From contig CAMDKL010000024.1 in NCBI GenBank assembly GCA_945900945.1, positions 1-50,938 on the forward strand: a DNA stretch of 50,938 nt, in the 5' to 3' direction. Below, piece by piece: positions 33,239 to 42,990 of the stretch (position 1 is its first letter; the number at the start of each line of letters is the position of its first letter). The DNA comes from Pirellula staleyi DSM 6068. Lineage in GTDB: Bacteria; Planctomycetota; Planctomycetia; Pirellulales; Pirellulaceae. The notes under the pieces are model-generated. The model made no database searches. It saw nothing but the letters and a program-made list of their open reading frames with translations, and was not told where the DNA came from. The position numbers and the translations under genes were made by a program.

Positions 33239-34432
33239 CTAGATCCCAAAGGCTTGAAGTCCGGTTTGGGCACGGCCAAGGATAAGCGAATGCACATCTT
33301 CGGTGCCTTCATAGGTATTGACGGACTCAAGATTTTGCGAATGTCGCATAACATGATATTCTTCGTGAATACCGTTGCCGCCATGCATGTCACGCGCCAT
33401 GCGGGCAATGTGGAGGGCTTTCGCGCAATTATTGCGTTTTATGATCGAGATCATTTCGGGAGCCATTTTATTTGCATCCAGCAGACGTCCGACCCGCAAT
33501 GAAGCCAAAAGCCCTAGCGTTATTTCTGTTTGCATGTCCGCTAGTTTTTTCTGAAACAATTGGGTCTGAGCCAGCGGTCGATTGAATTGGATGCGGTCTA
33601 AACCATATTGGCGGGCGCGGAACCAACAATCCTCTGCGGCCCCCATTGTGCCCCATGAAATCCCATAACGGGCACGGTTCAAACACGAAAACGGCCCTTT
33701 AAGACCCGATGCCTTCGGCAATAATTGGTCCTCGCTGACCTCGACGCCATCCATAATGATTTCACCGGTGATTGAGGCACGAAGGGATAATTTTCCATGG
33801 ATTTTTGGTGCGGATAATCCCTTCATGCCTTTTTCCAATACAAAGCCCTTGATGGCACCATCATGCGCGTCGGATTTTGCCCAGACCACAAAAACATCGG
33901 CGATTGGTGAATTGGAAATCCACATCTTGGTGCCCATAAGTCGGTAACCACCATCGATTTTTTTGGCGACAGAACGCATGGCACCAGGATCGGAACCCGC
34001 ATCGGGTTCGGTGAGTCCAAAGCAACCGACCCACTCGCCCGCTACAAGTTTTCGTAGATACTTTTGTTTTTGTGTTTCAGAGCCAAAAGCATCGATCGGA
34101 TGAATTACCAGCGACGATTGCACGCTCATCATCGATCGATAACCGCTATCGACCCGTTCTACTTCGCGCGCAATTAGACCGTAGGCGACATAGGATGCGC
34201 CTGCTCCGCCGTATGCTGCGTCTAAGGTTGCGCCTATCAGCCCCAGCTCGCCCATTTCATTGAAGATCTCTCGGTCGGTGATTTCTTCGGCATAGGCCTT
34301 AATAATACGGGGCATTAATTTACCTTGCGCATAAGTACGCGCAATGTCACGAATCATCTTTTCTTCATCAGTGAGCATATCCTCTAGGACGAAGGGGTCA
34401 TCCCATTGAAATGAATTGGATGCGTGGCTCAT
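33239..34432 (-). CDS. gcdH: Glutaryl-CoA dehydrogenase
   Basis: This 397-residue flavoprotein oxidises and decarboxylates glutaryl-CoA to crotonyl-CoA. It matches the GcdH branch of acyl-CoA dehydrogenases: [15 protein letters not shown] for flavin binding, FQWDDPF at the N-terminus, [17 protein letters not shown], then [20 protein letters not shown] with the catalytic Glu in YEGT. The ATG at 34432 is preferred to a TTG at 34450. The closest relatives that I recall for this type with a CoA-transferase neighbour are alphaproteobacterial, so transfer is possible. Confidence 0.92.
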   Translation of the reverse strand: MSHASNSFQWDDPFVLEDMLTDEEKMIRDIARTYAQGKLMPRIIKAYAEEITDREIFNEMGELGLIGATLDAAYGGAGASYVAYGLIAREVERVDSGYRSMMSVQSSLVIHPIDAFGSETQKQKYLRKLVAGEWVGCFGLTEPDAGSDPGAMRSVAKKIDGGYRLMGTKMWISNSPIADVFVVWAKSDAHDGAIKGFVLEKGMKGLSAPKIHGKLSLRASITGEIIMDGVEVSEDQLLPKASGLKGPFSCLNRARYGISWGTMGAAEDCWFRARQYGLDRIQFNRPLAQTQLFQKKLADMQTEITLGLLASLRVGRLLDANKMAPEMISIIKRNNCAKALHIARMARDMHGGNGIHEEYHVMRHSQNLESVNTYEGTEDVHSLILGRAQTGLQAFGI

Positions 34433-34642
34433 TTTCGGAGTTTTATTCAATTAGTAATCAATTTTATACTATGCCATTCAACCGAAGTTACCAGGTACAG
34501 GTTAAATCGGATACCACATAGGCGCGTAGCGGCTGACGCGGGAATACTTTCAATCTGCGGGTGACAAAGGACCGCTGCTCTCTACAATAACGAACCATCG
34601 TTGTGAAACGTTTCACAAAATTGCCGTCCGCAGGATTTGGCC

Positions 34643-35023
34643 GTGGCGAATTATTTACCAATATTTATTTATTTGATAGCCGTCATCGGCTTTGCTGCTG
34701 TCTCGTTGTTGCTCCCCCACATTGTTGCTCCTCGCAAGCGAACGCGTGTAAAAGGAGCACCTTACGAGTCGGGAATGGACCCTATCGGGGATACTCGCAA
34801 GCCTTTTGACGTCAAGTTCTATTTGATAGCGATTCTGTTCTTGGTGTTCGATGTTGAACTGCTGTTCATGTATCCTTGGGCCGTTTCGTTACTTGCCCCG
34901 GACGGTGTCCCAAAAATCTTCCGCCCTGCAGTTCTTGAGGTCCTTTTCGTTTTGATAGCAACCTTGGCCCTTGCCTATATGGTCGCTTATCGCAAAGGGG
35001 TATTTGATTGGCGACGGAAATAA
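34643..35023 (+). CDS. nuoA: NADH-quinone oxidoreductase subunit A
   Basis: The 126-residue membrane subunit has three helices and the conserved loop [20 protein letters not shown], then [16 protein letters not shown] with acidic residues in helix 2. I favour the GTG at 34643, seven bases after CAGGA, over a TTG at 34637. It opens the full complex I operon; the 190-base gap upstream must hold the promoter. Confidence 0.93.
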   Translation: MANYLPIFIYLIAVIGFAAVSLLLPHIVAPRKRTRVKGAPYESGMDPIGDTRKPFDVKFYLIAILFLVFDVELLFMYPWAVSLLAPDGVPKIFRPAVLEVLFVLIATLALAYMVAYRKGVFDWRRK

Positions 35024-35610
35024 ACAAGCAGCTCGGTGACAATATATTCTTGACCAAGTTGGATGCTGCAGCCTCATGGGCTCGTGCAAACAGTCTTTGG
35101 CCCATGCCCTTTGCGACAGCTTGCTGCGGCATAGAACTGATGAGTACGGCTGCAAGCAAGCATGACCTCGCTCGATTCGGTTGCGAAGTCATGCGTTTTT
35201 CGCCGCGTCAATGCGATCTTATGATCGTCGCAGGTCGCGTTGTGATGAAGATGCTGCCGGTGCTACAGCGGATTTGGTTGCAAATGCCTGAGCCGAAGTG
35301 GTGCATCTCGATGGGTGCCTGTGCCTGTACAGGTGGTGTTTTCGATACCTACGCAGTGGTTCAAGGGATTGATCGGTTCATGCCGGTGGACGTTTATGTC
35401 CCTGGATGCCCGCCGAGACCTGAGCAATTGATTCGCTCGATTATTGACCTCCAGGAAAAGATCCAATCGGGCGGTACGGTGAACGCACGCGAATTCAAGC
35501 TGCGCATTCTTCCGGAGGGGCCGAGTCGATACGACGAGGATGAGTTGTTGCGAATCCGCGAGCGCAACGGGTTCAAGTTCGAAGATCCCAAATACGATCC
35601 AATTCATTAA
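35008..35610 (+). CDS. nuoB: NADH-quinone oxidoreductase subunit B
   Basis: The 200-residue peripheral-arm subunit binds cluster N2. Its ligands are visible: adjacent Cys39-Cys40 (ATACCGIE), Cys105 ([10 protein letters not shown]) and Cys134 (PGCPPRPEQ). It starts at a TTG overlapping the end of nuoA by 16 bases. Confidence 0.95.
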   Translation: MATEINKQLGDNIFLTKLDAAASWARANSLWPMPFATACCGIELMSTAASKHDLARFGCEVMRFSPRQCDLMIVAGRVVMKMLPVLQRIWLQMPEPKWCISMGACACTGGVFDTYAVVQGIDRFMPVDVYVPGCPPRPEQLIRSIIDLQEKIQSGGTVNAREFKLRILPEGPSRYDEDELLRIRERNGFKFEDPKYDPIH

Positions 35611-35649
35611 GTCTTGCTGATTTCCAAGATTATTGTCCATCCCCATTAG

Positions 35650-36192
35650 ATGCGTCCGAAAATGCCAAACGAATCCACCAACTCTGCAACAGGCGAAATT
35701 GAGGCCGTGCAAACGCGACTCGCAGAGTTGCTTCCTTGGGTCGCGCTCGATTGGTCTCAGTTTAGAAACCAAACCCGAGTGATTTGTCCGGCTGGAGATC
35801 TCTTGAAATGCCTGATCGCATTCAAAGCAGTTGGGTTTGATCAATTGACAGATTTGACCGCAGTCGATTTGCTTGAGTACGGCAATGTGAACGATCGCTT
35901 TGAGGTCGTCTATTGCTTGCTCAACGTCGATACAGGCCTTCGATTAATAGCAAAGATTTACTTGAACGAACCTAACTTAACGATCCCTTCGGCGACGTCG
36001 GTTTGGTTTGGTGCCGATTGGCTTGAGCGTGAAGTCTACGACATGTACGGTATCCTATTCACAGGCCATCCCAACTTCAAACGCTTGTTGTTGCCGCAGG
36101 AGTTTCAGTCTTTTCCATTGCGAAAAGACTACCCCGTCAAAGGAAGAGGCGAGCGTCATAATTTTCCAGTCATCACACGAGCGGAAAGCTAG
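35650..36192 (+). CDS. nuoC: NADH-quinone oxidoreductase subunit C
   Basis: The 180-residue 30-kDa-type subunit has the signature EREVYDMYGILFTGHPNFKR followed by DYPVKG near the C-terminus. It is separate from nuoD, unlike the fused NuoCD of enterobacteria. Confidence 0.93.
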   Translation: MRPKMPNESTNSATGEIEAVQTRLAELLPWVALDWSQFRNQTRVICPAGDLLKCLIAFKAVGFDQLTDLTAVDLLEYGNVNDRFEVVYCLLNVDTGLRLIAKIYLNEPNLTIPSATSVWFGADWLEREVYDMYGILFTGHPNFKRLLLPQEFQSFPLRKDYPVKGRGERHNFPVITRAES

Positions 36193-36207
36193 GAGACGTT
36201 TTTCAGC

Positions 36208-37428
36208 ATGCCTTTAGAACTCCTCGAAAGCCCTGACCTTGACGCCAATAAACGCGAAGGGCTGTGGACGCTCAATTTCGGACCGCAGCATCCGGCCACA
36301 CATACGACGCTGCGTTTGGTGCTGCAGCTCGATGGCGAAATAGTAGTCGATGCGGAGCCCGATATTGGATTTTTGCACAGCGGATTCGAAAAACTAGGTG
36401 AAGTATTGGACTTTAACCAGTACGTCACTATTGTCGACCGAATGAATTATATTTCGCCCTTGGCCAATGAAATCGCGTGGCATCATGCGGTTGAAAAGTT
36501 GCTTGGAATTGAGCTTACGCCACGATGCATCTACATTCGGACGATCTTTGCCGAATTGATGCGTATGCACGATCATTTACTATGTTTGGGCGCTTGTGTA
36601 CTGGATCTTGGAGGTGCGACTGCATTCATGTATGCGCTCAATGCGCGCGAGACGATTTACGAGATTTGCGAACGGGCATCGGGGCAGCGATTTCATACTT
36701 CCTACACTCGCGTCGGTGGGTTGCTTTATGACGTGACCGACGACTGGGTCAATATGGTTCGCGATTTTGTCCGAAACTTCCCAAAGGTCTATCGCGACTT
36801 TAGCGGTTTAGTGATGAAGAATCGAATCTTCGTTGAGCGCACTCGCGATGTCGGAGTACTTTCTCGCGAAGAAGCGATTGCGGGCGGAGCGACTGGGCCT
36901 ATTGCCCGAGCCAGCGGAGTCACTCGCGATCTTCGCCGCGATGAGCCTTATCTTGCATACGATGATTTTGATTTTGATGTCTGCGCGAGCCAAGGTGGAG
37001 ATTGCTATGCTCGATTTCAAGTGCGAATGATGGAGATGCTTGAAAGTGTCAAGATCATCCAACAAGCGATCGATAAATTGCCGAAGGGTCCAATTTTCGC
37101 TACGGATACTGGCAAGACCGGAATGCCGGACAAGACAGAAGTCTACCGAAGTATTGAAGGGTTGATACATCATTTTGAGAGCATCATGCCCAATCGGCAG
37201 ATGCAGGCTCCCAAAGAATCGATTTATGCTGCGACCGAATCGCCGAATGGCGAACTTGGTTATTACATTGTTGGCGATGGATCCTTTCGGGCTTATCGGG
37301 CTAGAACACGTCCCCCGTCTCTATTGCACTTTGCGTTGTTTCCGAAACTGATACGAGGCTGCATGTTGAGCGACGTTGTGGCTGTTCTCGGTAGTATTAA
37401 CATCATCGCTGCGGAGCTGGATCGATGA
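36208..37428 (+). CDS. nuoD: NADH-quinone oxidoreductase subunit D
   Basis: The 406-residue 49-kDa-type subunit helps form the quinone-binding site. It shows FGPQHPATHTTLRL with the quinone-site His, PDIGFLHSGFEKL, and VDRMNYISPLANEIAWHHAV. Its stop overlaps the nuoE start by four bases. Confidence 0.95.
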   Translation: MPLELLESPDLDANKREGLWTLNFGPQHPATHTTLRLVLQLDGEIVVDAEPDIGFLHSGFEKLGEVLDFNQYVTIVDRMNYISPLANEIAWHHAVEKLLGIELTPRCIYIRTIFAELMRMHDHLLCLGACVLDLGGATAFMYALNARETIYEICERASGQRFHTSYTRVGGLLYDVTDDWVNMVRDFVRNFPKVYRDFSGLVMKNRIFVERTRDVGVLSREEAIAGGATGPIARASGVTRDLRRDEPYLAYDDFDFDVCASQGGDCYARFQVRMMEMLESVKIIQQAIDKLPKGPIFATDTGKTGMPDKTEVYRSIEGLIHHFESIMPNRQMQAPKESIYAATESPNGELGYYIVGDGSFRAYRARTRPPSLLHFALFPKLIRGCMLSDVVAVLGSINIIAAELDR

Positions 37429-37901
37429 GTGAATTGAGTAGCAATGCCAAGAAAGTGATCGAGGACCACCTCGGTCGCTACCCAAGCAAACAAGCGGTCA
37501 CTCTGCCGGCATTGCACGTTGTCCAAGAAGAAAATGGCTGCGTAAGTCGAAAGGCGATCAAAGAGATTGCTGATATCCTGGAACTGTCGCCTGCCCAGGT
37601 CAACGACACGCTTTCGTTTTATGGATTCTTTCGAACCGAAGAAGATCCGCTAGGAAAGAAACGTGTTTGGATTTGTCGATCGCTACCTTGCATGTTGCGT
37701 GGTGGAGAGGAATTGCTTGCCGAATTGTGCGAGCGATGGGGGATACAACCTGGGCAAACGACGGCAGATGGCGAATTGACCTTGGAGTTGGCCGAATGCC
37801 TAGGTGCCTGCGATGGTGCTCCCTGCATGTTGATCAACGATGAGTTGAGCTTGTGTGTCACGGCAGACGATGTGGATAAGCAATTACGAGGTCGAGCATG
37901 A
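37425..37901 (+). CDS. nuoE: NADH-quinone oxidoreductase subunit E
   Basis: The 158-residue 24-kDa-type subunit has a thioredoxin-like fold with a [2Fe-2S] cluster. The four ligands are Cys84 and Cys89 (CRSLPC) and Cys125 and Cys129 (CLGAC). It overlaps both neighbours by four bases, so nuoD-E-F are translationally coupled. Confidence 0.94.
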   Translation: MSELSSNAKKVIEDHLGRYPSKQAVTLPALHVVQEENGCVSRKAIKEIADILELSPAQVNDTLSFYGFFRTEEDPLGKKRVWICRSLPCMLRGGEELLAELCERWGIQPGQTTADGELTLELAECLGACDGAPCMLINDELSLCVTADDVDKQLRGRA

Positions 37902-39232
37902 GCAATGAAGAATTTAAACCCGTCCTGCTCGCCAGGCAGGGTAAACCGAATAGCCACAAGCTAGCAACCTACAAAGCGGATGGAGGCTATTCCGCACTTG
38001 CCATAGCTTTGGCCATGAAGAACACGGAAGTCATTGATGTTGTAAAAGCCTCCGGATTACGTGGACGTGGCGGAGCCGGATTTCCAACCGGTCTCAAGTG
38101 GACTTTCCTGCCCAAGGAACTCAACGGACCTATTTACCTTTGCATCAACGGAGATGAAAGCGAACCAGGCACTTTCAACAATCGCGTATTGATCGAACAA
38201 GACCCGCATCAAGTCCTCGAAGGGATCGTCATCAGTAGTTTTGCGACGCGAACGACGACAGCCTATTTCTACCTGAGGTATGAGTACGGGCGATGCTATC
38301 GAGTACTCAAGGACGCGATCGATGAGATGTACGACAATAACTTGCTGGGTAAGAACATACTGGGCTCCGGATATGACTTGGATGTCCACTTGCATCGCGG
38401 TGCGTGTGCTTACATTTGTGGTGAAGAGACGGGACTCATCGAAAGCCTCGAGGGCAAGCGTGCTTGGCCACGAATCAAGCCTCCGTTTCCTGCAATCGAA
38501 GGGGCGTTTCGCCGGCCGACCGTCGTAAATAACGTAGAGACGATGGCTTGTATTCCGCACATAATCAATCGGGGGGCCAGTTGGTTTATGACGATGGGCA
38601 TTCCAAAGGATCCCAAAAACCCTCGTGATGCCGGCTCGTATGGTCCCAAGCTCTATTGCATTAGTGGACACGTCAATAAGCCTGGTCTGGTCGAATTGCC
38701 CATGGGTATTTCGGCGCGTGATTTGATCGACAAGCACGGCGGAGGAGTTTGGAAAGGTCGCAAAGCTAAAGCGGTTGTGCCAGGCGGAATCAGCATGGGA
38801 TTCATGAGCGAAAAGGAACTCGACACGCCCCTCGATTTCGCAGGCCCAGGTAGCGTTGGATGTTTGGGTCTAGGCACCGCAGCCGTTATCGTGATTGACG
38901 ACCATACGAGCATGATCGACGTACTCTACAACGCTTGCCGATTTTTTGCCCACGAGTCGTGTGGCCAATGCACCCCTTGTCGCGAAGGGACCGCTTGGTC
39001 GACCAAGATACTTGAGCGCATTCGAGATGGGCGAGGCAAGCTGAGCGACATCGATGTTTTGCTTGAGATCTCTTCGTCGATCGGAACCATCCCAGGAACT
39101 ACAATCTGTGGTTTGGCGGACGGAGCCGCTTGGCCAATGAAGACAGCGATCCACAAGTTCCGCAGTGAATTTGAAGAGTACATCCAAAGCGGTCGAAAGA
39201 GCGAAAGCCGAACTTTGGCTGGCTCGCATTAA
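37898..39232 (+). CDS. nuoF: NADH-quinone oxidoreductase subunit F
   Basis: The 444-residue NADH- and FMN-binding subunit shows GLRGRGGAGFPTGLKW, NGDESEPGTF, CGEETGLIESLEG, and the N3 [4Fe-4S] motif CGQCTPCREG with a distal Cys in the C-terminal helical domain (TTICGLADGA). Length is normal. Confidence 0.95.
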   Translation: MSNEEFKPVLLARQGKPNSHKLATYKADGGYSALAIALAMKNTEVIDVVKASGLRGRGGAGFPTGLKWTFLPKELNGPIYLCINGDESEPGTFNNRVLIEQDPHQVLEGIVISSFATRTTTAYFYLRYEYGRCYRVLKDAIDEMYDNNLLGKNILGSGYDLDVHLHRGACAYICGEETGLIESLEGKRAWPRIKPPFPAIEGAFRRPTVVNNVETMACIPHIINRGASWFMTMGIPKDPKNPRDAGSYGPKLYCISGHVNKPGLVELPMGISARDLIDKHGGGVWKGRKAKAVVPGGISMGFMSEKELDTPLDFAGPGSVGCLGLGTAAVIVIDDHTSMIDVLYNACRFFAHESCGQCTPCREGTAWSTKILERIRDGRGKLSDIDVLLEISSSIGTIPGTTICGLADGAAWPMKTAIHKFRSEFEEYIQSGRKSESRTLAGSH

Positions 39233-39269
39233 GAACAATCCCACCCATACCATTCCGGAAACGATACAA

Positions 39270-40976
39270 GTGGCAAAGGTAACCGTTAACGATATCGAAG
39301 TCGATGCGGATGCAAAAGACAATTGCATCCTCGCGGCTCGTAGGGCTGGCGTTGAGATCCCGCATTACTGCTGGCACGAGGCTTTGTCCGTCGTCGCGTC
39401 CTGCCGCATGTGCTTGGTAGAAGTGGGAGAAAAGAAACCCGACGGAACGGTGGTAATGGGACCTAAGTTGGTTCCTGGTTGCCAAACGCCCGTCAAGGAC
39501 GGCACGATCATCCGGACCGATTCGGCCAAGGTGAAAACAGCGCAGCAAATGACGCTTGAGTTACTGTTGCTCAATCACCCACTCGACTGCTCCATCTGCG
39601 ATCAAGCAGGCGAATGCTACCTGCAAGACTACACGTTCAAATACGGGAACGCCGCGAGCCGTTTGGATGAACCTAAGATTCAGCGGATGGACAAGTACCA
39701 TATTGGTGAACAAATCGCTTTGTTCACTGATCGTTGCGTTATGTGCACTCGTTGCGTTCGATTCACGCGTGAGATCAGCGGCACCGCTGAACTGCAGGTT
39801 ACCAGTCGTGGCAGCCACGAGGAAATCGATGTCTTCCCTGACACACCATGCGATAACAAACTTGCAGGCAACGTGGTAGATCTGTGCCCGGTCGGTGCTT
39901 TGTGCAGCAAAGACTTCCTGTACAAAAAACGGGTTTGGTGGCTTAAGAGCGCGAGCAGCGTTTGCACCGGTTGTTCAACAGGTTGCAGTATCCATGTAGA
40001 CCAAAATGAAGAAAAGGTTTACCGGTTGCGACCACGCGATAACCCCCTTGCTCAAGGGCACTTTATGTGCGATGACGGTCGTTTTGGGTTCAAGTACATT
40101 CACGACGAACGCCGGCTGCAAAAGCCCAAGCTCGCCGACGCATTCGCTTCGGCGGCATCGTCGAACAATCTATCTAAAATGAACAGTTACGGTGACTTGA
40201 AATTTGCAGACCCATGGGTCGATGTTCTGTCGTTCACACGGTCGAAGATCAAAGAAGCGATCAAGGCTGACGCGCGTGGCTTCGTCGCAGTTTTGTCCCC
40301 TTTCATGTCGGTCGAGGAAGCTTACCTATTGGCCAGCTATCTCAAGAGCATGGACAAACGGGTGCGTTTGGTTCTGGGATGCGTCCCGGTCGTCGGTAGC
40401 GATGACAAATATCCTAAGGGTCCGAAGGGTGAGTCGCCGACCGCCGGCAAAGTGAAGTTTACGATCCGATCCGAAAAGTGCCCTAACCGATTGGGTGTTG
40501 AGGCCATCCTTCGTCATTTCGAGGGTGAGCTCGTCACGCTCGACCAAGCGGTTGCTCGCGCAGATGCGACCGCTTGGTATTTCGTCGGCGGCTACAACCT
40601 TGGTTGGGTAACCGAATCCATTGATCGGGCGGTTGGAAAACCATCGCTATTGATCGTACAGGATATATTCGCATCACCGCTCAGCGAACGAGCGGATATC
40701 GTTCTCGCTGCCAGCACATTTGCTGAACGCGATGGAACCTATGTCAACCACTCAGGCCTCGCCCAAGCGGCCAGGGGTGCAGTTCGCTGTCCCGGTGACG
40801 CACGAGCGGATGGACGTATTTTAATGGAGCTAACTGAACGCAAAGGACTTTTCAATGCGATGACTTTAAGAAAAGAAATAGGCATGGTCGTACCGTCACT
40901 AAAAGCTTTGGCGGATGGCGATCTCGGCGAATACGGCGTCAAGATCTCTACTGCAAGGGAACCCCTCTATTCGTAA
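39270..40976 (+). CDS. nuoG: NADH-quinone oxidoreductase subunit G
   Basis: The subunit has about 568 residues from the GTG at 39270; the open frame begins at 39165 inside nuoF, but the first 35 residues are not family-like. It has an N-terminal [2Fe-2S] ferredoxin domain (Cys in HYCWHEALSVVASCRMC), the His-Cys [4Fe-4S] motif HPLDCSICDQAGEC, a double [4Fe-4S] region (RCVMCTRCVRF, then VDLCPVGALCS), a fourth Cys group CTGCSTGCSIHV, and a shortened molybdopterin-oxidoreductase-like C-terminus. It is shorter than the common form of 680 or more residues. Part of the C-terminal domain is absent, as in some other phyla. Confidence 0.93.
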   Translation: MAKVTVNDIEVDADAKDNCILAARRAGVEIPHYCWHEALSVVASCRMCLVEVGEKKPDGTVVMGPKLVPGCQTPVKDGTIIRTDSAKVKTAQQMTLELLLLNHPLDCSICDQAGECYLQDYTFKYGNAASRLDEPKIQRMDKYHIGEQIALFTDRCVMCTRCVRFTREISGTAELQVTSRGSHEEIDVFPDTPCDNKLAGNVVDLCPVGALCSKDFLYKKRVWWLKSASSVCTGCSTGCSIHVDQNEEKVYRLRPRDNPLAQGHFMCDDGRFGFKYIHDERRLQKPKLADAFASAASSNNLSKMNSYGDLKFADPWVDVLSFTRSKIKEAIKADARGFVAVLSPFMSVEEAYLLASYLKSMDKRVRLVLGCVPVVGSDDKYPKGPKGESPTAGKVKFTIRSEKCPNRLGVEAILRHFEGELVTLDQAVARADATAWYFVGGYNLGWVTESIDRAVGKPSLLIVQDIFASPLSERADIVLAASTFAERDGTYVNHSGLAQAARGAVRCPGDARADGRILMELTERKGLFNAMTLRKEIGMVVPSLKALADGDLGEYGVKISTAREPLYS

Positions 40977-41022
40977 AAGCTAACCGTAGGTACAAGCCCA
41001 ATGGTACTTGCACTACGAACTA

Positions 41023-41091
41023 GTGAACCGGCGGGCGCCAGCCCCGGGCCTGCGTATCATATAGGCCCGGGGCTATCGCCCACCGGTTCAC
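41023..41091. repeat. Long inverted repeat, family B (29-bp arms), between nuoG and nuoH
   Basis: Arms 41023-41051 and 41063-41091 pair in 26 of 29 positions around an 11-base loop (GCGTATCATAT). One arm starts GTGAACCGG and ends CCCCGGGCCT. It lies in the 183-base nuoG-nuoH gap, the longest gap in the operon. I recall related 'ACCGGTGGGCGATAGCCCC' repeats in planctomycetes. In the RNA this would be a very stable hairpin ahead of nuoH and might set the ratio of arms. The 53 codons in front of nuoH called from 41001 only translate this repeat. Confidence 0.9.
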
Positions 41092-41159
41092 GAAGCCCAC
41101 AAAGTCAGCATGGCGATAACCCTTACCAATACTTCCAACATCAACCCAAAAACCGATCC

Positions 41160-42353
41160 ATGTTCCAAACCCTCAAGCAAATTTGGCCAACACTTTGGCC
41201 AACACTCTCTGCCATAGGCGTCATCCTCGCCTTTGTGCCGTTGCTTGGACTGTACATGACCTTTATCGAACGAAAACTGGCTGCCTACGTCCAAGACCGA
41301 ATCGGTCCGAATCGAGTCGGACCTTTCGGGTTGTTCCAAGCGATTGCGGACGGGATCAAGATTTTTCTCAAAGAGCAGATCATTCCGGACCACGTCTACA
41401 CGTTTTTGTACTTCATTGCACCCTCTTTTAGCTTGATGACAGCCATGTTCGCGTTGGTTGTTATGCCGTTCGGCCCTGTTCCCACCGAATATTCCGGGGG
41501 CTTCCGATTCATTGTGGCTCCAGGAATCGATATCGGAATCATGATGATGATTGCGATCAGTTCGCTATCCGCTTACGGAATCATTTTGGGTGGATGGGCT
41601 TCCAACAACAAGTATTCGCTGTACGGTGCAATTCGATCTTGTGCGCAATTCATAAGCTATGAAATCCCATTGGGGCTTTCCATTATTGGAGTGATTGCTG
41701 CGGCAGGTTCGCTCAATATCGAACAGATCGTTTCGGCACAGGGTGGGGATATCTGGAATTGGAATGTATTCTGGCAACCACTGGCCCTACTGGTGTTTTT
41801 TACCAGTGCTCTAGCTGAAACGAATCGTTTGCCATTTGACTTGGCTGAGTGTGAGCAAGAGCTCGTCGGTGGCTTCCACACGGAATACGGCGGTATCAAG
41901 TTCGTACTATTTTTTCTGGCTGAATACACGCACGTTGTGACAGTAAGTTTCCTAACCGTTCTTTTGTTTTTCGGCGGTTGGCATGCCCCTTTCCTGACCG
42001 GCCCTGTCGATGGAACGGTTGGCGGGATGTTGCTTAGAACTTTTGTGTTGGTCTTTAAAGTTTCTTTGGTCGTCGCTCTTATTATGTTGCTAAGATGGTC
42101 CTTGCCGCGATTTCGGTTCGACCAGTTGATGGGCTTGGCTTGGAAGGGACTCATTCCACTTGGGTTGCTCAACCTGCTTTGTGTGGCAGTTGTGCTCACG
42201 CTAGATTTACCGAAACATTACCTTGCGTTGACTGCTCTGTTTTTGATAGCGGGATCGATGATTAGCGTACGCCACATGGACTTGACGATCAATAGACCAC
42301 GTTCCGAAGGTCGACCATCGACGGATATGAATTTGACTGAGAGCGCGATATGA
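41160..42353 (+). CDS. nuoH: NADH-quinone oxidoreductase subunit H
   Basis: The 397-residue membrane subunit with about eight helices connects the peripheral arm to the membrane arm. Signatures are FIERKLAAYVQDRIGPNRVG, AETNRLPFDLAECEQELVGG, then FHTEYGG. I take the ATG at 41160 as start because codons before it fall in the inverted repeat. The stop overlaps nuoI by four bases. Confidence 0.95.
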   Translation: MFQTLKQIWPTLWPTLSAIGVILAFVPLLGLYMTFIERKLAAYVQDRIGPNRVGPFGLFQAIADGIKIFLKEQIIPDHVYTFLYFIAPSFSLMTAMFALVVMPFGPVPTEYSGGFRFIVAPGIDIGIMMMIAISSLSAYGIILGGWASNNKYSLYGAIRSCAQFISYEIPLGLSIIGVIAAAGSLNIEQIVSAQGGDIWNWNVFWQPLALLVFFTSALAETNRLPFDLAECEQELVGGFHTEYGGIKFVLFFLAEYTHVVTVSFLTVLLFFGGWHAPFLTGPVDGTVGGMLLRTFVLVFKVSLVVALIMLLRWSLPRFRFDQLMGLAWKGLIPLGLLNLLCVAVVLTLDLPKHYLALTALFLIAGSMISVRHMDLTINRPRSEGRPSTDMNLTESAI

Positions 42354-42967
42354 CATTCAATAAGTCGAAAACGGTGAAATGGGGTGAGGAGCCCAAACTG
42401 GGATGGCGCGAGGCAATGTATTTGCCAGCGATCGCTTCGGGACTGGCAACGGCTTTGCGGCATGTGTTTGCCGGTAAAACCACGACACGACAGTATCCTG
42501 AAGTTGAGCCCGTCATTCCTCCGAATTATCGCGGAGTCCATCGACTTAATCGTGACGAAGAGGGGCGCGTGAAGTGTGTCGCATGCTACATGTGCCAAAC
42601 GGCTTGTCCAGCAAACTGCATCGAAATCATTGCTTCTCCCGCTCCTAAGGACGATCCGTACTGGAAGGATCGAGACAAATTTCCGCAGACGTTTACGATC
42701 GATGAGTTGCGGTGTATCTATTGCGGCATGTGTGAGGAAGCCTGCCCGGTTGATGCGATAGAACTGACAAGTATTTATGACCTGACAGGTTATACTCGCA
42801 AGGAGCTTGTCTTTGACAAAGAAAAGTTACTCTCCATCTACGACGCGACCTCAAAGACTGGCAAGGACCCAGTGAGAACAAATCGAGGTGCTCTTGGACC
42901 TGCGTCCGAAGAAGCAGCAACGGCATCACAGGGTCCACCGCCGCCAGGTCGTGGAAGCCACGGTTAG
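42350..42967 (+). CDS. nuoI: NADH-quinone oxidoreductase subunit I
   Basis: The 205-residue ferredoxin-like subunit has two [4Fe-4S] motifs: CVACYMCQTACPANC and CIYCGMCEEACPVDA. The last 25 residues are a Gly/Pro/Ser-rich tail that is not usual. Confidence 0.95.
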   Translation: MTFNKSKTVKWGEEPKLGWREAMYLPAIASGLATALRHVFAGKTTTRQYPEVEPVIPPNYRGVHRLNRDEEGRVKCVACYMCQTACPANCIEIIASPAPKDDPYWKDRDKFPQTFTIDELRCIYCGMCEEACPVDAIELTSIYDLTGYTRKELVFDKEKLLSIYDATSKTGKDPVRTNRGALGPASEEAATASQGPPPPGRGSHG

Positions 42968-42990
42968 CCAACCACTCAACTGAATCCAAC

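Noticed and set aside
38057-38737. 226-codon minus-strand frame
   Set aside because: Antisense to nuoF, with no recognisable motif.
41657-42199. 180-codon minus-strand frame
   Set aside because: Antisense to nuoH, Ser/Thr/Pro-rich shadow.
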